Below, piece after piece: positions 53,345 to 62,372 of a DNA stretch of 64,000 bases. A program made the position numbers and the translations under genes. Source of the stretch: Bacteroidales bacterium UBA4772 (GTDB taxonomy: Bacteria > Bacteroidota > Bacteroidia > Bacteroidales > VadinHA17); the NCBI GenBank assembly GCA_002403305.1, contig DHHM01000007.1, positions 12,368 to 76,367 of the forward strand, given 5' to 3'. The notes below the pieces were generated by a model that was given only the letters and a program-made list of their open reading frames with translations, was not told the DNA's origin and made no database searches. Within the stretch, counting starts at the first letter, position 1, and every line of letters starts with the position of its first letter.

Positions 53345-54370
53345 CTACCACTCCGCCGGCCACTCTGAGAGGTTCTTGAAGAAGAGCAGATCCTTGTAGT
53401 GCGGCTTGGTTTTTGCCTCTATGGCAAGCATCTCGTCGGCTGTTAGAGGCTTGAACTCCTGCGCTATGCGGATGTTCTCCTCCAGCTCCGCGATCTTGTC
53501 AATACCAACAATGACTGTACTTACAGGAAGGGTCATTACATACTCCATAGCCTCCTTCATGGTGATGATGCCTCCGTTGGCAAATATGCGGTCGCGCGCC
53601 GGGATCTTCATCCCCACTATGCCCATGCCGCTCCTGACGGCGTTGGGGAGGAACTTCTCTATGAACGGGTCATGGTGCTTGTCAGCTGCATTGATGGCTA
53701 CCAGCACATTGTCAAACGGATATCTCTCAAGAAGTGCATTCATGACATCCGGTCCCTCATGCCCTGTGAATCCGGTGAACCGGATCATCTTTTCATCACG
53801 TGCCCTGATCATCGCCTTGAGAACACCACCGTCGCCGGTGATCCGGTCAAGTGTCTGCATCTCGGACAGCTTGACGTTATGAATCTGCCACAGGTCGAGA
53901 TGGTCAGTGTTGAGCTGTTTCAACGACTTTTCCAGGAGCCGCATCGAGCCGTCATAGGTGCGGTCATGGGTCTTTGAGGCAAGGAAGACCTCCTTCCGTC
54001 GGTACTTCAGCACCTGCCCCAGGTTTCTCTCACTGGTGCCCATGGCATCGGCACGGGGTACTGTAGGCGTCTGCCTGCCATATGCTGCGGCCGTGTCTAT
54101 ATAGTTTACACCCAGGTCAATAGCCCTGTTGATGATATCCAGGGCAATATCTTCCCTGCCCGGGACCTCAATGGAGGCCTGTCCTCCCAGGCTGTATAAT
54201 CCTACCATATGGCCGGTCTTACCCAGAGGACGCAATGGCAGCTTTCCTCTGTTCAGACCAAAGAGAGGCTGTCCGAATGCATCAGCATACGGTACTACAC
54301 CTGCCATAGCAGTAAGTGCTATCATCTTCTGCAGGAATTCGCGGCGGCTGCTTAGAGCTTTTTCTGACAT
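53345..54370 (-). CDS. Aldo/keto reductase with Tat-type signal
   Basis: A 341-residue enzyme. Residues 9-31 (SRREFLQKMIALTAMAGVVPYA) form a twin-arginine signal, so it is probably exported folded. The catalytic tetrad is complete: Asp92 and Tyr98 (YIDTAAAYG), Lys133 (LASKTHD) and His164 (LWQIHNV). The C-terminal NADP-binding part (STVIVGIDKIAELEENI) fits the family. Exported AKRs are known in Bacteroidota; substrate and electron donor in the periplasm are unclear. It is convergent with eamA across the hairpin. Confidence 0.9.
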   Translation of the reverse strand: MSEKALSSRREFLQKMIALTAMAGVVPYADAFGQPLFGLNRGKLPLRPLGKTGHMVGLYSLGGQASIEVPGREDIALDIINRAIDLGVNYIDTAAAYGRQTPTVPRADAMGTSERNLGQVLKYRRKEVFLASKTHDRTYDGSMRLLEKSLKQLNTDHLDLWQIHNVKLSEMQTLDRITGDGGVLKAMIRARDEKMIRFTGFTGHEGPDVMNALLERYPFDNVLVAINAADKHHDPFIEKFLPNAVRSGMGIVGMKIPARDRIFANGGIITMKEAMEYVMTLPVSTVIVGIDKIAELEENIRIAQEFKPLTADEMLAIEAKTKPHYKDLLFFKNLSEWPAEW

Positions 54371-54467
54371 GATATTTTTTTAAAAGTTAAACCCTTTATC
54401 TAAATCAAAGTTCACCAATCACCATAATATTTATCATTCTGATCCAAGCCGCGAAAGGAGGTGGATA

Positions 54468-54557
54468 ATGTTTTACATCAGCACCATCGAGGTCAGCCAG
54501 GATGTGACGGAGATCGGGGTCCTGCAGAGCGAAAAACGACTGCTCGACTGGATTTAG
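54468..54557 (+). CDS. Putative 29-aa peptide gene with a perfect Shine-Dalgarno
   Basis: ATG at 54468 to TAG at 54555-54557 encodes 29 residues beginning MFYISTIEVSQDVTEIG. AAAGGAGGTG sits at 54454-54463 with 4-5 bases between it and the ATG. This is a complete anti-16S match, exceptional in a genome where most genes have little or no Shine-Dalgarno. No family is recognised. It lies between the start of the aldo/keto reductase (divergent) and the stop of the MFS gene (convergent). It may be a real small protein, a leader peptide or a leftover of a larger gene. Confidence 0.4.
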   Translation: MFYISTIEVSQDVTEIGVLQSEKRLLDWI

Positions 54558-54646
54558 GGCCTGACGACCGGGGTCGGAAGATGAAATGCTAATGCCTATT
54601 TATAAATGGTGCGGGGCATTCATAATTGAGCTTCCGGAGCTTTCTG

Positions 54647-55906
54647 TCAGGCTTTGCGGTCCGGGTTGCCAGCCGTAGTTCCGACGGCGGTTGGGGTCCT
54701 GAGTGCTGTAACAGCAAATATACCCATAAGGATGGCTGCCAGTATAGCCATCACTGCCCCGAAATAGAAAGGAATTCTTGAGTCCACTTTATCATACAGC
54801 ACTCCGGCAATGATGCTGGCAGGCAACAGGGTTATACCAACCAGGGCATTGTAGATGCCAAGGCCGGTACCCTTCTTGTTTGTATCGACGATGTCGGAGA
54901 CAAATGCCTTCTGAATGCCGTCAGTAGCAGCCGAATATAGTCCGTAGAGTGCAAACAGAGAAATAATTACCGCTGTGTCTGAGGATCTCCCGAAGCCGAA
55001 ATAGACCAGCGCATAAATCAGGAAACCAACAACCAGGATCTTCTCCTTTCCAACCCTGTCGGAGAGTGAACCTACGGGAATGGAGGCAATGACCGAAACA
55101 GCGTTGGTGACCAGGTACACAAGAGGAATAAGGGCGACTTTTATACCGGCTTCATTGGCCTTGACAAGCAAAAGCGCATCGGTAGAGTTTCCCAGCGTGA
55201 AGATAAAAATAATCCCCAGGAACAGATAATATCTTTTGCTGAAATCCCTGAAGCGAAACTTTTGAAACAGTTCTGCCTTACTCTTTCTGATCTCTTTTAT
55301 TCCGAAGATTATGACAAATATTCCCGCTATAGCCGGTATCCCGGCCACGAGAAAGAGCAAACTGTAATTATCGGGGAAGAGCGAGAGCATGGCAAATGCC
55401 AGCAGAGGTCCGGCAATAGCACCGCTGTTATCCATGGCCTTCTGCAACCCGAAGCTTCTGCCGGTATCCTTATTGGTGACGGAGGCGGCGATCAGACTGT
55501 CTCGCGGAGCCGTCCTGATACCCTTCCCAAATCTTTCAGCAAATCGCAATACCAGCACCTGGATTGGCGAGATGACAAAAGCATACAACGGCATGATGAT
55601 GGCAGAAATAGCATATCCCACAAGCATGAACGGCTTATTCTTCCCGATCTTGTCGCTCCAGAAGCCTGACAACGCCTTAACCAGTGATGCCGTGCTCTCG
55701 GCCACCCCCTCGATCAGCCCCAGGCTCGCCTTCGAGGCGCCGATAGACATTAAAAACATCGGCATCACCGAATAGATCATCTTGACCGATGTATCTGTAA
55801 GGAAGCTTGTCAGTCCGGTGAAAAAGATGTTCCTGTTGAATCCGAGGATTTTAATGTCGCGGCTCGTTCCTCGGGATTGCATTCCCGGCATATTGTTCAT
55901 TGTCAT
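54647..55906 (-). CDS. MFS transporter
   Basis: A 419-residue inner-membrane protein with about twelve helices. The first half carries FLTDTSVKMIYSVMPMFLM, SLGLIEGVAESTASLVKALSGFWSDKIGKNKP and RFAERFGKGIRTAPRDSLI, the second SIPVGSLSDRVGKEKIL and VSDIVDTNKKGTGLG. This resembles the MFS group whose loop 2-3 motif reads GFWSDKIGKNKPF. The substrate is unknown. It starts 25 bases after the P-type ATPase stop, so the two probably form an operon. Confidence 0.9.
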   Translation of the reverse strand: MTMNNMPGMQSRGTSRDIKILGFNRNIFFTGLTSFLTDTSVKMIYSVMPMFLMSIGASKASLGLIEGVAESTASLVKALSGFWSDKIGKNKPFMLVGYAISAIIMPLYAFVISPIQVLVLRFAERFGKGIRTAPRDSLIAASVTNKDTGRSFGLQKAMDNSGAIAGPLLAFAMLSLFPDNYSLLFLVAGIPAIAGIFVIIFGIKEIRKSKAELFQKFRFRDFSKRYYLFLGIIFIFTLGNSTDALLLVKANEAGIKVALIPLVYLVTNAVSVIASIPVGSLSDRVGKEKILVVGFLIYALVYFGFGRSSDTAVIISLFALYGLYSAATDGIQKAFVSDIVDTNKKGTGLGIYNALVGITLLPASIIAGVLYDKVDSRIPFYFGAVMAILAAILMGIFAVTALRTPTAVGTTAGNPDRKA

Positions 55907-55931
55907 CGCAGATAAGCCCGGTGGGTCATTT

Positions 55932-58607
55932 TTAACTCCTGTCCATCTTCATACCGTTGATTCTGAACAGTTTGAACAGCTCCACTACAGGTATGGGAGC
56001 CAGGGCCATAAGTATGACTATGATCCAGTGCTCACGGTCCATGACTGCAAGGCTGAATGCTTCGCGTACCGGCGGCACAAGGAGAACGATCAGTCCGATG
56101 ACTGCTGACGCGAAGATAGCCCCGATAAGCGGCTTGTTTCTCATCGGATTGAACAGGAATGATGATTTCTCATTCGAATGCAGATTGCGGACATGGACCA
56201 GCTGTGCGAACATGAGTGTGGCAAAGGCCATGGTGCGGCCCAGCTCCTCACCGCCGTCACGCAGACCCAGGATATATGAGACCAGTGGTATGCATCCTAT
56301 CATCAGCCCCTGGTACATGACACGCCATGTCATGCCTCTGGTCATGAAGCCTTCCCTGGGGTTACGCGGCTTGCGGTTCATAATTCCCGTCTCCGGAGGG
56401 TCAACACTCAGTGCCAGCGCCGGCAGACTGTCGGTCACCAGGTTGATCCAGAGGATATGTATGGGCAGCAGTGGCATTCCCATGTTGAAAATCGATGTTA
56501 CAAGTATGAGGAAAATCTCGCCCACATTGGTCGACAGAAGATACTGTATAACCTTCAGGATGTTGTCATAGATCCTGCGCCCCTCCTCCACCGCTGATAC
56601 GATAGTGGCAAAATTGTCATCCGTAAGTATCATGTCGGCAGCACCCTTGGCCACATCGGTACCCACAATACCCATGGCTGCACCTATGTCTGCCTGCTTG
56701 AGGGCGGGGGCATCATTGACACCGTCGCCGGTCATGGCCACCACCTCGCTGTGGCTCTGCCATGCCTTGACTATGCGTACCTTATGCTCGGGAGCTACCC
56801 TGGCGTAGACTGAGTAGACTTTTATATTGTCCTCTAGCTCGTGGTCACTGAGGTTCTCCAACTCACTGCCGGTGATCGCCGTGTCACCATCCCTGAAGAT
56901 GCCGATCTCCCTCGCTATGGCCAGGGCAGTGATTTTATGGTCACCGGTGATCATAATGGGACGTATACCTGCCGTTCCGCACTTTGCCACGGCATCTACC
57001 ACCTCCGGCCTGGCAGGGTCGATCATACCCAGGAGACCCGTGAAGATAAGCCCGTTTTCAAGCTCACCTATAGTAACCTTTTGGGGAGCTTCGTCACAGT
57101 CCTTATAAGCCATTGCCAGCACCCTCAGTGCAGAGTTGGCCATCGCCTCATTGGCCTCATGGATTTTGTCGACATCATCCTGTTTTAAAGGCCTGACAAC
57201 CCCATTGATAATTATCTTGTCACACACAGCCATTACCTCATCAAGCCCTCCCTTGACATTGACCCTGGTATTCTCCTCTCCCATCCTGTTGACGGTGGTC
57301 ATGCGTTTGCGTTCCGAGTCAAAGGGTATCTCAGCTACCCTCGGCGAAGCTTGCTCCAGCTCATTTTTGTAGACATCATAGAGTATCCCGAAATCGAGAA
57401 GGGCTGTCTCGGTAGGATCGCCGGTAAACGAAATCTTTCCGTCCTCATTAACCTTCATGGTTGCATCGGCACATAATACCGAGATCGAGAGCAACTTCTT
57501 CTCCTCGTCATTGAGTACGCTTCCGGGAGAGCTCCTGTTTATCTCATCATGCTTGTGGTTAACATAGGCTTCAACCACCGTCATCCTGTTCTGTGTCAGG
57601 GTGCCCGTCTTGTCAGAGCATATAACTGTGGCGCTGCCCAACGTCTCCACCGACGGCAGGTTACGGATGATGGCGTTCTTTTTCACCATCCGTTGCACCC
57701 CGATGGCAAGCACCACAGTAGATACCGCCGGCAGTCCTTCAGGTATGGCCGCCACGGCAAGACTGACAGCCGTCATGAACATGCTGATGACAGAATTGCC
57801 ATAGATGACCCCAACTGCGAATATCAGGCCACAGATTGCCAGAGCTACCAGTCCCAGCATGCGCCCCAGCTGGTTAAGGCGTTTGCTCATCGGCGTCTCT
57901 GTCTCTCCGGCCTCCTGAAGCATAGTGGCTATCTTTCCCATCTCGGTCGACATGCCTGTGGCTACCACTACCCCCCTGCCGCGTCCGTATGTCACCATGC
58001 CACTTGAGAATGCCATGTTCTTCCTGTCACCCAGAGCGATATGTTCACCCTCAAGGGTTCGCGTAATCTTGTTAACCGGAACGCTCTCACCGGTAAGTGA
58101 TGATTCCTGGATTTTGAGATTGACAGCCTCGGTGAGCCTTATATCTGCCGGGACAAGGCCCCCGGTCTCAAGTATTACAATGTCACCGGGCACCAGGTCC
58201 CTGGTGTTGACCTCGGTGACGGCCCCGTCGCGCAGAACCCTGGAGAGTGGCGCCGCAAGCTCCTTGAGTGCCTCCAGCGACGACTCCGCCTTCTTCTCCT
58301 GAATGGCACCGATAAGAGCATTCACAACCAGGATGCCAAGTATAACATAGGTGTCTATCAGTCCCTCGCCTTCCAAAACTCCAACCACACCTGAGATTGC
58401 GGCTGCAATCAGCAGTACGATGATCATGAAGCTTTTAAATTGGTAAAAGAACATCCGGAGAAAACTCTTTTTTCCTTTCGTCTCCAGCTGGTTATAGCCA
58501 TATTGCTTCAGTCTCTCACGCACCTCTGCGGAGCTCAGCCCTGACTCTACGCTGGTCTTAAGCTCATCTGCAAGCTCGCTGACATCTTTTTTGTAAAACT
58601 CTGACAT
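55932..58607 (-). CDS. P-type calcium-transporting ATPase (PMCA/SERCA-like)
   Basis: An 891-residue membrane pump from the ATG at 58607 (MSEFYKKDVSEL); an in-frame Met 24 bases upstream is less likely. Seen: cation-ATPase N domain, actuator with QESSLTGESVPV, the ion-site motif PEGLP, phosphorylation site DKTGTLT (Asp332 of this start), MITGDHKITA, TGDGVNDAPALKQADIG hinge, and C-terminal helices with LLPIHILWINLVTDSLPALAL. Features fit type IIA/IIB calcium ATPases; manganese or other ions are not excluded. It probably keeps cytoplasmic calcium low. Operon partner: the MFS gene downstream. Confidence 0.94.
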   Translation of the reverse strand: MSEFYKKDVSELADELKTSVESGLSSAEVRERLKQYGYNQLETKGKKSFLRMFFYQFKSFMIIVLLIAAAISGVVGVLEGEGLIDTYVILGILVVNALIGAIQEKKAESSLEALKELAAPLSRVLRDGAVTEVNTRDLVPGDIVILETGGLVPADIRLTEAVNLKIQESSLTGESVPVNKITRTLEGEHIALGDRKNMAFSSGMVTYGRGRGVVVATGMSTEMGKIATMLQEAGETETPMSKRLNQLGRMLGLVALAICGLIFAVGVIYGNSVISMFMTAVSLAVAAIPEGLPAVSTVVLAIGVQRMVKKNAIIRNLPSVETLGSATVICSDKTGTLTQNRMTVVEAYVNHKHDEINRSSPGSVLNDEEKKLLSISVLCADATMKVNEDGKISFTGDPTETALLDFGILYDVYKNELEQASPRVAEIPFDSERKRMTTVNRMGEENTRVNVKGGLDEVMAVCDKIIINGVVRPLKQDDVDKIHEANEAMANSALRVLAMAYKDCDEAPQKVTIGELENGLIFTGLLGMIDPARPEVVDAVAKCGTAGIRPIMITGDHKITALAIAREIGIFRDGDTAITGSELENLSDHELEDNIKVYSVYARVAPEHKVRIVKAWQSHSEVVAMTGDGVNDAPALKQADIGAAMGIVGTDVAKGAADMILTDDNFATIVSAVEEGRRIYDNILKVIQYLLSTNVGEIFLILVTSIFNMGMPLLPIHILWINLVTDSLPALALSVDPPETGIMNRKPRNPREGFMTRGMTWRVMYQGLMIGCIPLVSYILGLRDGGEELGRTMAFATLMFAQLVHVRNLHSNEKSSFLFNPMRNKPLIGAIFASAVIGLIVLLVPPVREAFSLAVMDREHWIIVILMALAPIPVVELFKLFRINGMKMDRS

Positions 58608-58703
58608 GTTATTTAACGGATTGCATTTCACATGCTGTTGGGGGACGAAATTAGGAAATTATAGCGATTGCTCCTAAATTTTAACTGGCGTGTTTTGCCC
58701 AGC

Positions 58704-59192
58704 TTATAGCAGAGGCTCCAGACTCTTCTTCATATTGTCATAATGCGACCCCTCCCAGTAAATCCTGTCGCACGTCGGGCATCTCCTGAACTTTGAAAAA
58801 TACCTGCTGGTATCTGCCTGCAGGCGGTGTTCTATATCATCCTTCCTCACCTCCTCCAGGAGAGTGTTGCAGGCTATGCATCTTCTGAACAGCTTTACAT
58901 GCCTCTTCAGCTCAAATCTGTCAAAAACCTCCCTGAGCTGCTCATCATGGTACTGCGACTTCACCAGGTAGCCTTTAGCCTTCGTGGCACTCTTAAGCAG
59001 CAGGCGGTCTCGGGTGAGTATCACCCGACCCTCCCTCATGGCAATTTCAATTATCTCCCGGTCATCAAAGAAGGCACTGAATAGCGAGTCAAACCCGCAA
59101 AGCCTGAGATATTTTGCCAGTCTTCCAAGATGTACATCAAGGATAAATCTTATTTCAGACCCCTGTTCCTTCATTCGTGCCAGCTTATGCAA
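58704..59192 (-). CDS. Mut7-C RNase-domain protein with zinc ribbon
   Basis: A 162-residue protein. The N-terminal PIN-like fold has RFILDVHLGRLAKYLRLCGFD and ILTRDRLLL with conserved acidic residues (Asp19, Asp29-type positions, later DDREIIEIA). The C-terminus carries two CxxC knuckles (RCIACNTLL and RCPTCDRIYWEGSHYDNM) of the zinc ribbon typical of Mut7-C (formerly DUF82). It is presumed to be a ribonuclease; RNA target unknown. Met7 (59174) is an alternative start. It lies 96 bases downstream of the Fe-ADH on the same strand. Confidence 0.85.
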   Translation of the reverse strand: MHKLARMKEQGSEIRFILDVHLGRLAKYLRLCGFDSLFSAFFDDREIIEIAMREGRVILTRDRLLLKSATKAKGYLVKSQYHDEQLREVFDRFELKRHVKLFRRCIACNTLLEEVRKDDIEHRLQADTSRYFSKFRRCPTCDRIYWEGSHYDNMKKSLEPLL

Positions 59193-59288
59193 ATGATTTT
59201 CATCTGTGAGGTCCGTGCTATTGTTGAAAAATTACTCTGATTGGCTCCCTGTTGTCATTACTAATCCATCAGGCTCACAGTTGAGAGA

Positions 59289-60461
59289 TCAGAGCCTCCG
59301 GTTCAGGATCTCTGACAATATGCCGGCAGGCAGATCTGCCGGATTGTTTTTCACGTCCGACTTTGAGGATATCACCGCCAGGTCTTCGGATCCGATACCA
59401 TAACCGGCAAGCCGGGGCAGGTTAAGCCTTTCGGTAATCCCGTGCAGGTAACCTATAAAACTGTCAATGTAAAAATCATCGCCCTTCCTCTTTCTTTCGG
59501 AGAACAGTCTACCCAGCACCGCATATTTCTTCAGGGAGGAATGGACTTTGGGAAAATTTCTCAACTCCCTCACTGTCAACTCATTGGCAACTGCCATCAA
59601 AGTGCCGCAGACGATTCCGTGAGGAATATCATATCTCGCTCCTATAGTTCCTGCCAGTCCGTGTACCGCACCCAGCCCTGCGTTGGCCAGGCATATTCCG
59701 GATGTGAGAGCTGCAAACGACATATCCGACCTGGCATCAATATCATCACCATGAGTATATGATCTGAGGAGAGACCGTTTTATCGCCATGATTCCCTGAA
59801 GTGCCAGGGCATCGGTATATTCATTCGCTTTCGTTGACAGATATGCTTCCGTCAGCTGCGTGAAACAGTCCATCCCGGCCGCAGCCGTGATCTCCGGAGG
59901 GCAATCTACCGTTAATTCAGGATCTACTATCGCTGCTTCGGGCACAAAGTTGTCATGACGGAGGGATCTTTTGAACCCCTCCTTTCCCACCTGTGAGATA
60001 ACCGCATTCTTCGTCGCCTCGCTGCCTGTCCCTGAGGTTGTCGGAACAGCTATGAACGGCACCTTCGTGCCGGGATGTTCCCTATTGCCCACAACCTCCA
60101 GGTACTCCCTGACCGATCCCGTTTTCCCAAGCATGGCGGAGACGGCCTTTCCGGCGTCGATAACACTCCCTCCTCCAATGCTGACAACCGCATCAGGCTC
60201 AGTGCCTCTGAGTTTTACGATGGTTTCATCGATGGTCTCCGGCGAGGGCTCACTGCGGACTGGAATATGCTTAAAGGCAATGCCGTTGCTTCCAAACATA
60301 TCGAACAGACGTCCGGCACGCCGCGAATCCATAAAGGATCTCGCCCCGGTCACAAGCAGTACCGACTTCCCGTAGTATGAGACAATTCCCGGAAGCTCAC
60401 TGATCTTTCCGCCTCCGAAATATATCTGCGGCAACCGTGCAAACTGAAATGGCTTTACCAT
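59289..60461 (-). CDS. Iron-containing alcohol dehydrogenase family protein
   Basis: A 390-residue group III dehydrogenase with NAD-binding SIGGGSVIDAGKA near residues 94-106 and TTSGTGSEAT near 141. Metal ligands align with FucO by spacing: Asp198, residue 202, His267 and His281. Residue 202 is Gln (MDCFTQLTEAY) where FucO has His, so the usual four-ligand iron site is altered. It overlaps the LsrG-like gene upstream by 7 bases and probably acts on the same or a related aldehyde/ketone. Substrate unknown. Confidence 0.88.
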   Translation of the reverse strand: MVKPFQFARLPQIYFGGGKISELPGIVSYYGKSVLLVTGARSFMDSRRAGRLFDMFGSNGIAFKHIPVRSEPSPETIDETIVKLRGTEPDAVVSIGGGSVIDAGKAVSAMLGKTGSVREYLEVVGNREHPGTKVPFIAVPTTSGTGSEATKNAVISQVGKEGFKRSLRHDNFVPEAAIVDPELTVDCPPEITAAAGMDCFTQLTEAYLSTKANEYTDALALQGIMAIKRSLLRSYTHGDDIDARSDMSFAALTSGICLANAGLGAVHGLAGTIGARYDIPHGIVCGTLMAVANELTVRELRNFPKVHSSLKKYAVLGRLFSERKRKGDDFYIDSFIGYLHGITERLNLPRLAGYGIGSEDLAVISSKSDVKNNPADLPAGILSEILNRRL

Positions 60462-60763
60462 TTCGACCTCTCTGAAGGTTCAATAATATTGTACCGCACA
60501 CCGTAGCGTTCCCCGGCCATGTACTCCTTAACGGCATCTCTCCATTTGAGATAGTGGGCCGTCTCTTTATGCTTGACCACAGCCTCTTCAGATTCAAACG
60601 CCTCATAGATCATGAACCTGCAGGGATCATCCTCCTGCTGCAACACATCGAACCGCATGTTACCCGGCTCCTGAACGGAGCCCCGGTGATTCTCCCTCAT
60701 TGCCTCAATGAAGTCCTGAACGTTTTCAGCCCTTACGTTTACGTGTACACATGTAACGATCAT
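60455..60763 (-). CDS. LsrG-like antibiotic-biosynthesis-monooxygenase (ABM) domain protein
   Basis: A 102-residue ferredoxin-like protein strikingly similar to LsrG as I recall it: ENHRGSVQEPGNMRFDVLQQE, then RFMIYEAFESEEAVVKHKET and HYLKW. In E. coli LsrG isomerises the phosphorylated AI-2 breakdown product. No lsrK, lsrF or lsr transporter is present here, so an AI-2 role is not supported; related ABM proteins act in other sugar-like or quinol pathways. It is coupled by a 7-base overlap to the Fe-ADH. The sugar-isomerase-like gene ends 151 bases upstream. Confidence 0.82.
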   Translation of the reverse strand: MIVTCVHVNVRAENVQDFIEAMRENHRGSVQEPGNMRFDVLQQEDDPCRFMIYEAFESEEAVVKHKETAHYLKWRDAVKEYMAGERYGVRYNIIEPSERSKW

Positions 60764-60914
60764 GATTCACCTCCCTTATAGATATTGCAAATTACGAAAA
60801 AAGAGGGAAACGGCGGATAACAGAGGCCTGGTTCCGGATTGTGGCTGCGTCAGGCACTAAACCGGCAGGAGCTGGCTGGCTGTTCCGTTATCTTATTTAA
60901 GATGTTCCGGTGTT

Positions 60915-62126
60915 TTACGTCACCGGCTCAATCCCCTTATACCAGCAGGCAAGACGCAAAAGTTCCGAATGCTTACCGGGTGACAGCAGCAAGTGATTGC
61001 CCAGGGGTCTCTCTCTCAGAACACGCAGCGCCTCCTTCGGGAGTTCAATCTCCACCTGAGTACGGCAGGCATCTTCCATATGTGGCCTGCTCACCACCCT
61101 GCCTTCAGCTATGAAGACCTTGTCAAGATTTTCCGAAAAACGGTAAACGGTAACATCACGGGCAGTTATCTCTCCGTCCACAGCAAGAGACCAGCCCGTC
61201 TCATAGTGTGATGGCAGCTTCACCTGGCTTACCATGTCAAACGGAGCGGTGCAGTGCGACAATATTAATGTCTTTTCTGTCAGAAGGGTAGTGTTGGCCA
61301 TCCACGGCACACTGCCCGTCAGAGCCTGGCCGGCCATCATGCCGGCCATCGAGGCGATGTCTCCCTCACAGGTGGCTACCGTCCCTTCACTGTTTAGCTG
61401 GGCAAGTGCAAGACAGGCGGTCACCTTACGCTCCTGTACCAGGCTGAAGCACTCGACGGCAATGGCGGCAAGACCTCTCTCATGCAGGGCTCTGAGCAAG
61501 AGGGTAAGAATCTTTGCGGCATCCTCAAGTCCCTCCGCTTTTTTCTCACCAAAGCGACTTAAAAGAGCGAGGTCAGGATCCTCCTTACTGTAATCCGGAA
61601 GTGTCTCCCATGGAATCCCGATCAGTTCTACCCCAAACCTTTCGCGGAGTATTTCGGCAGTTACGTCTGATGCCACCAGCCACTCTGAAACCGTACCTAT
61701 CAGTCCTGCCCTGCTCCCGCGCAATGTTTCCCAGGCGCCGGCAGCCATTCTCCATCGGTCGATAAGTCCCGATTCCGCAGCATCACCGGCATCGGAGAGC
61801 ATCGCAATCCTTTTGTGGTTAACCATCCACGCCATCACCTCAGTGGCTGCCGCATAGGCGTTGTTTCCCGGAATGCTGAGCAGCAGCACCGGCCTGGCAG
61901 GATCAGCCAGCTCAATGGCCCTTCTCTCAGACCCGCCACTCATAAAAAGAATGATGTCGGGATGGCTGTCAGCCATTTCAAAAGTTTCGGCCGGGATCAA
62001 TCTTTGTATGAATTCCTCAGCCCTGGCCCCTGTATCTGCCATGGCACCTCTGTGAGCCGTCCAGGCTACCCTGAGAACATGCCTGCAATAATCTGTATTG
62101 GTTCTGTTCTTTGACATTATCGCCAA
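60915..62126 (-). CDS. L-fucose/L-arabinose isomerase-like protein
   Basis: A 403-residue cytoplasmic protein that resembles the C-terminal-type sugar isomerase family (fucose isomerase-like). Seen: an N-terminal alternating alpha/beta region (DIILFMSGGSERRAIELADP; VLLLSIPGNNAYAAATEVMAWM), the mid-region AAIAVECFSLVQERKVTACLAL with TVATCEGDIASMAGMM, and a beta-rich C-terminus with LILSHCTAPFDM, a metal-type Glu/His set, and HMEDACRTQVEIEL. The exact sugar is unknown. The first codons MAIM are weak; Met4 may be the real start. It heads a possible transcript with the LsrG-like and Fe-ADH genes. Confidence 0.7.
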   Translation of the reverse strand: MAIMSKNRTNTDYCRHVLRVAWTAHRGAMADTGARAEEFIQRLIPAETFEMADSHPDIILFMSGGSERRAIELADPARPVLLLSIPGNNAYAAATEVMAWMVNHKRIAMLSDAGDAAESGLIDRWRMAAGAWETLRGSRAGLIGTVSEWLVASDVTAEILRERFGVELIGIPWETLPDYSKEDPDLALLSRFGEKKAEGLEDAAKILTLLLRALHERGLAAIAVECFSLVQERKVTACLALAQLNSEGTVATCEGDIASMAGMMAGQALTGSVPWMANTTLLTEKTLILSHCTAPFDMVSQVKLPSHYETGWSLAVDGEITARDVTVYRFSENLDKVFIAEGRVVSRPHMEDACRTQVEIELPKEALRVLRERPLGNHLLLSPGKHSELLRLACWYKGIEPVT

Positions 62127-62372
62127 TTATTAAGTTAGAGGGAGTCATAAAAATACTCTATTTTGAGATACGGCCTCATCCGATAACGTGGGCAAAGTGC
62201 ATCCTGACCCCTTAGATTTCCTATATTACCCAGCCATCAGGTCAGCACATTTATGACAGCTTTTTTTATTGTGAATATTATTGACAGTTAGATAAATTGA
62301 TCATAATTTTTATATTTACGACCTGAAAATTGAGCAATAAGAAAAAATAACCCAATTAAGAAAACTGAAAAA
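62127..62372. other. Intergenic region, no gene seen
   Basis: 246 AT-rich bases between the sugar-isomerase-like gene and the divergent TPR gene. I see no exact TAnnTTTG; the nearest is TATATTTA around 62310. No inverted repeat or small ORF is convincing. Confidence 0.5.

Noticed and set aside
60455..60763. Complete AI-2 (lsr) catabolic operon
   Set aside because: Only an LsrG-like protein is present; no LsrK, LsrF or transporter genes.
59289..62126. Sulfoquinovose degradation set (isomerase plus reductase)
   Set aside because: The isomerase and reductase families are compatible, but there is no transaldolase/transketolase, sulfoquinovosidase or sulfolactaldehyde gene nearby.
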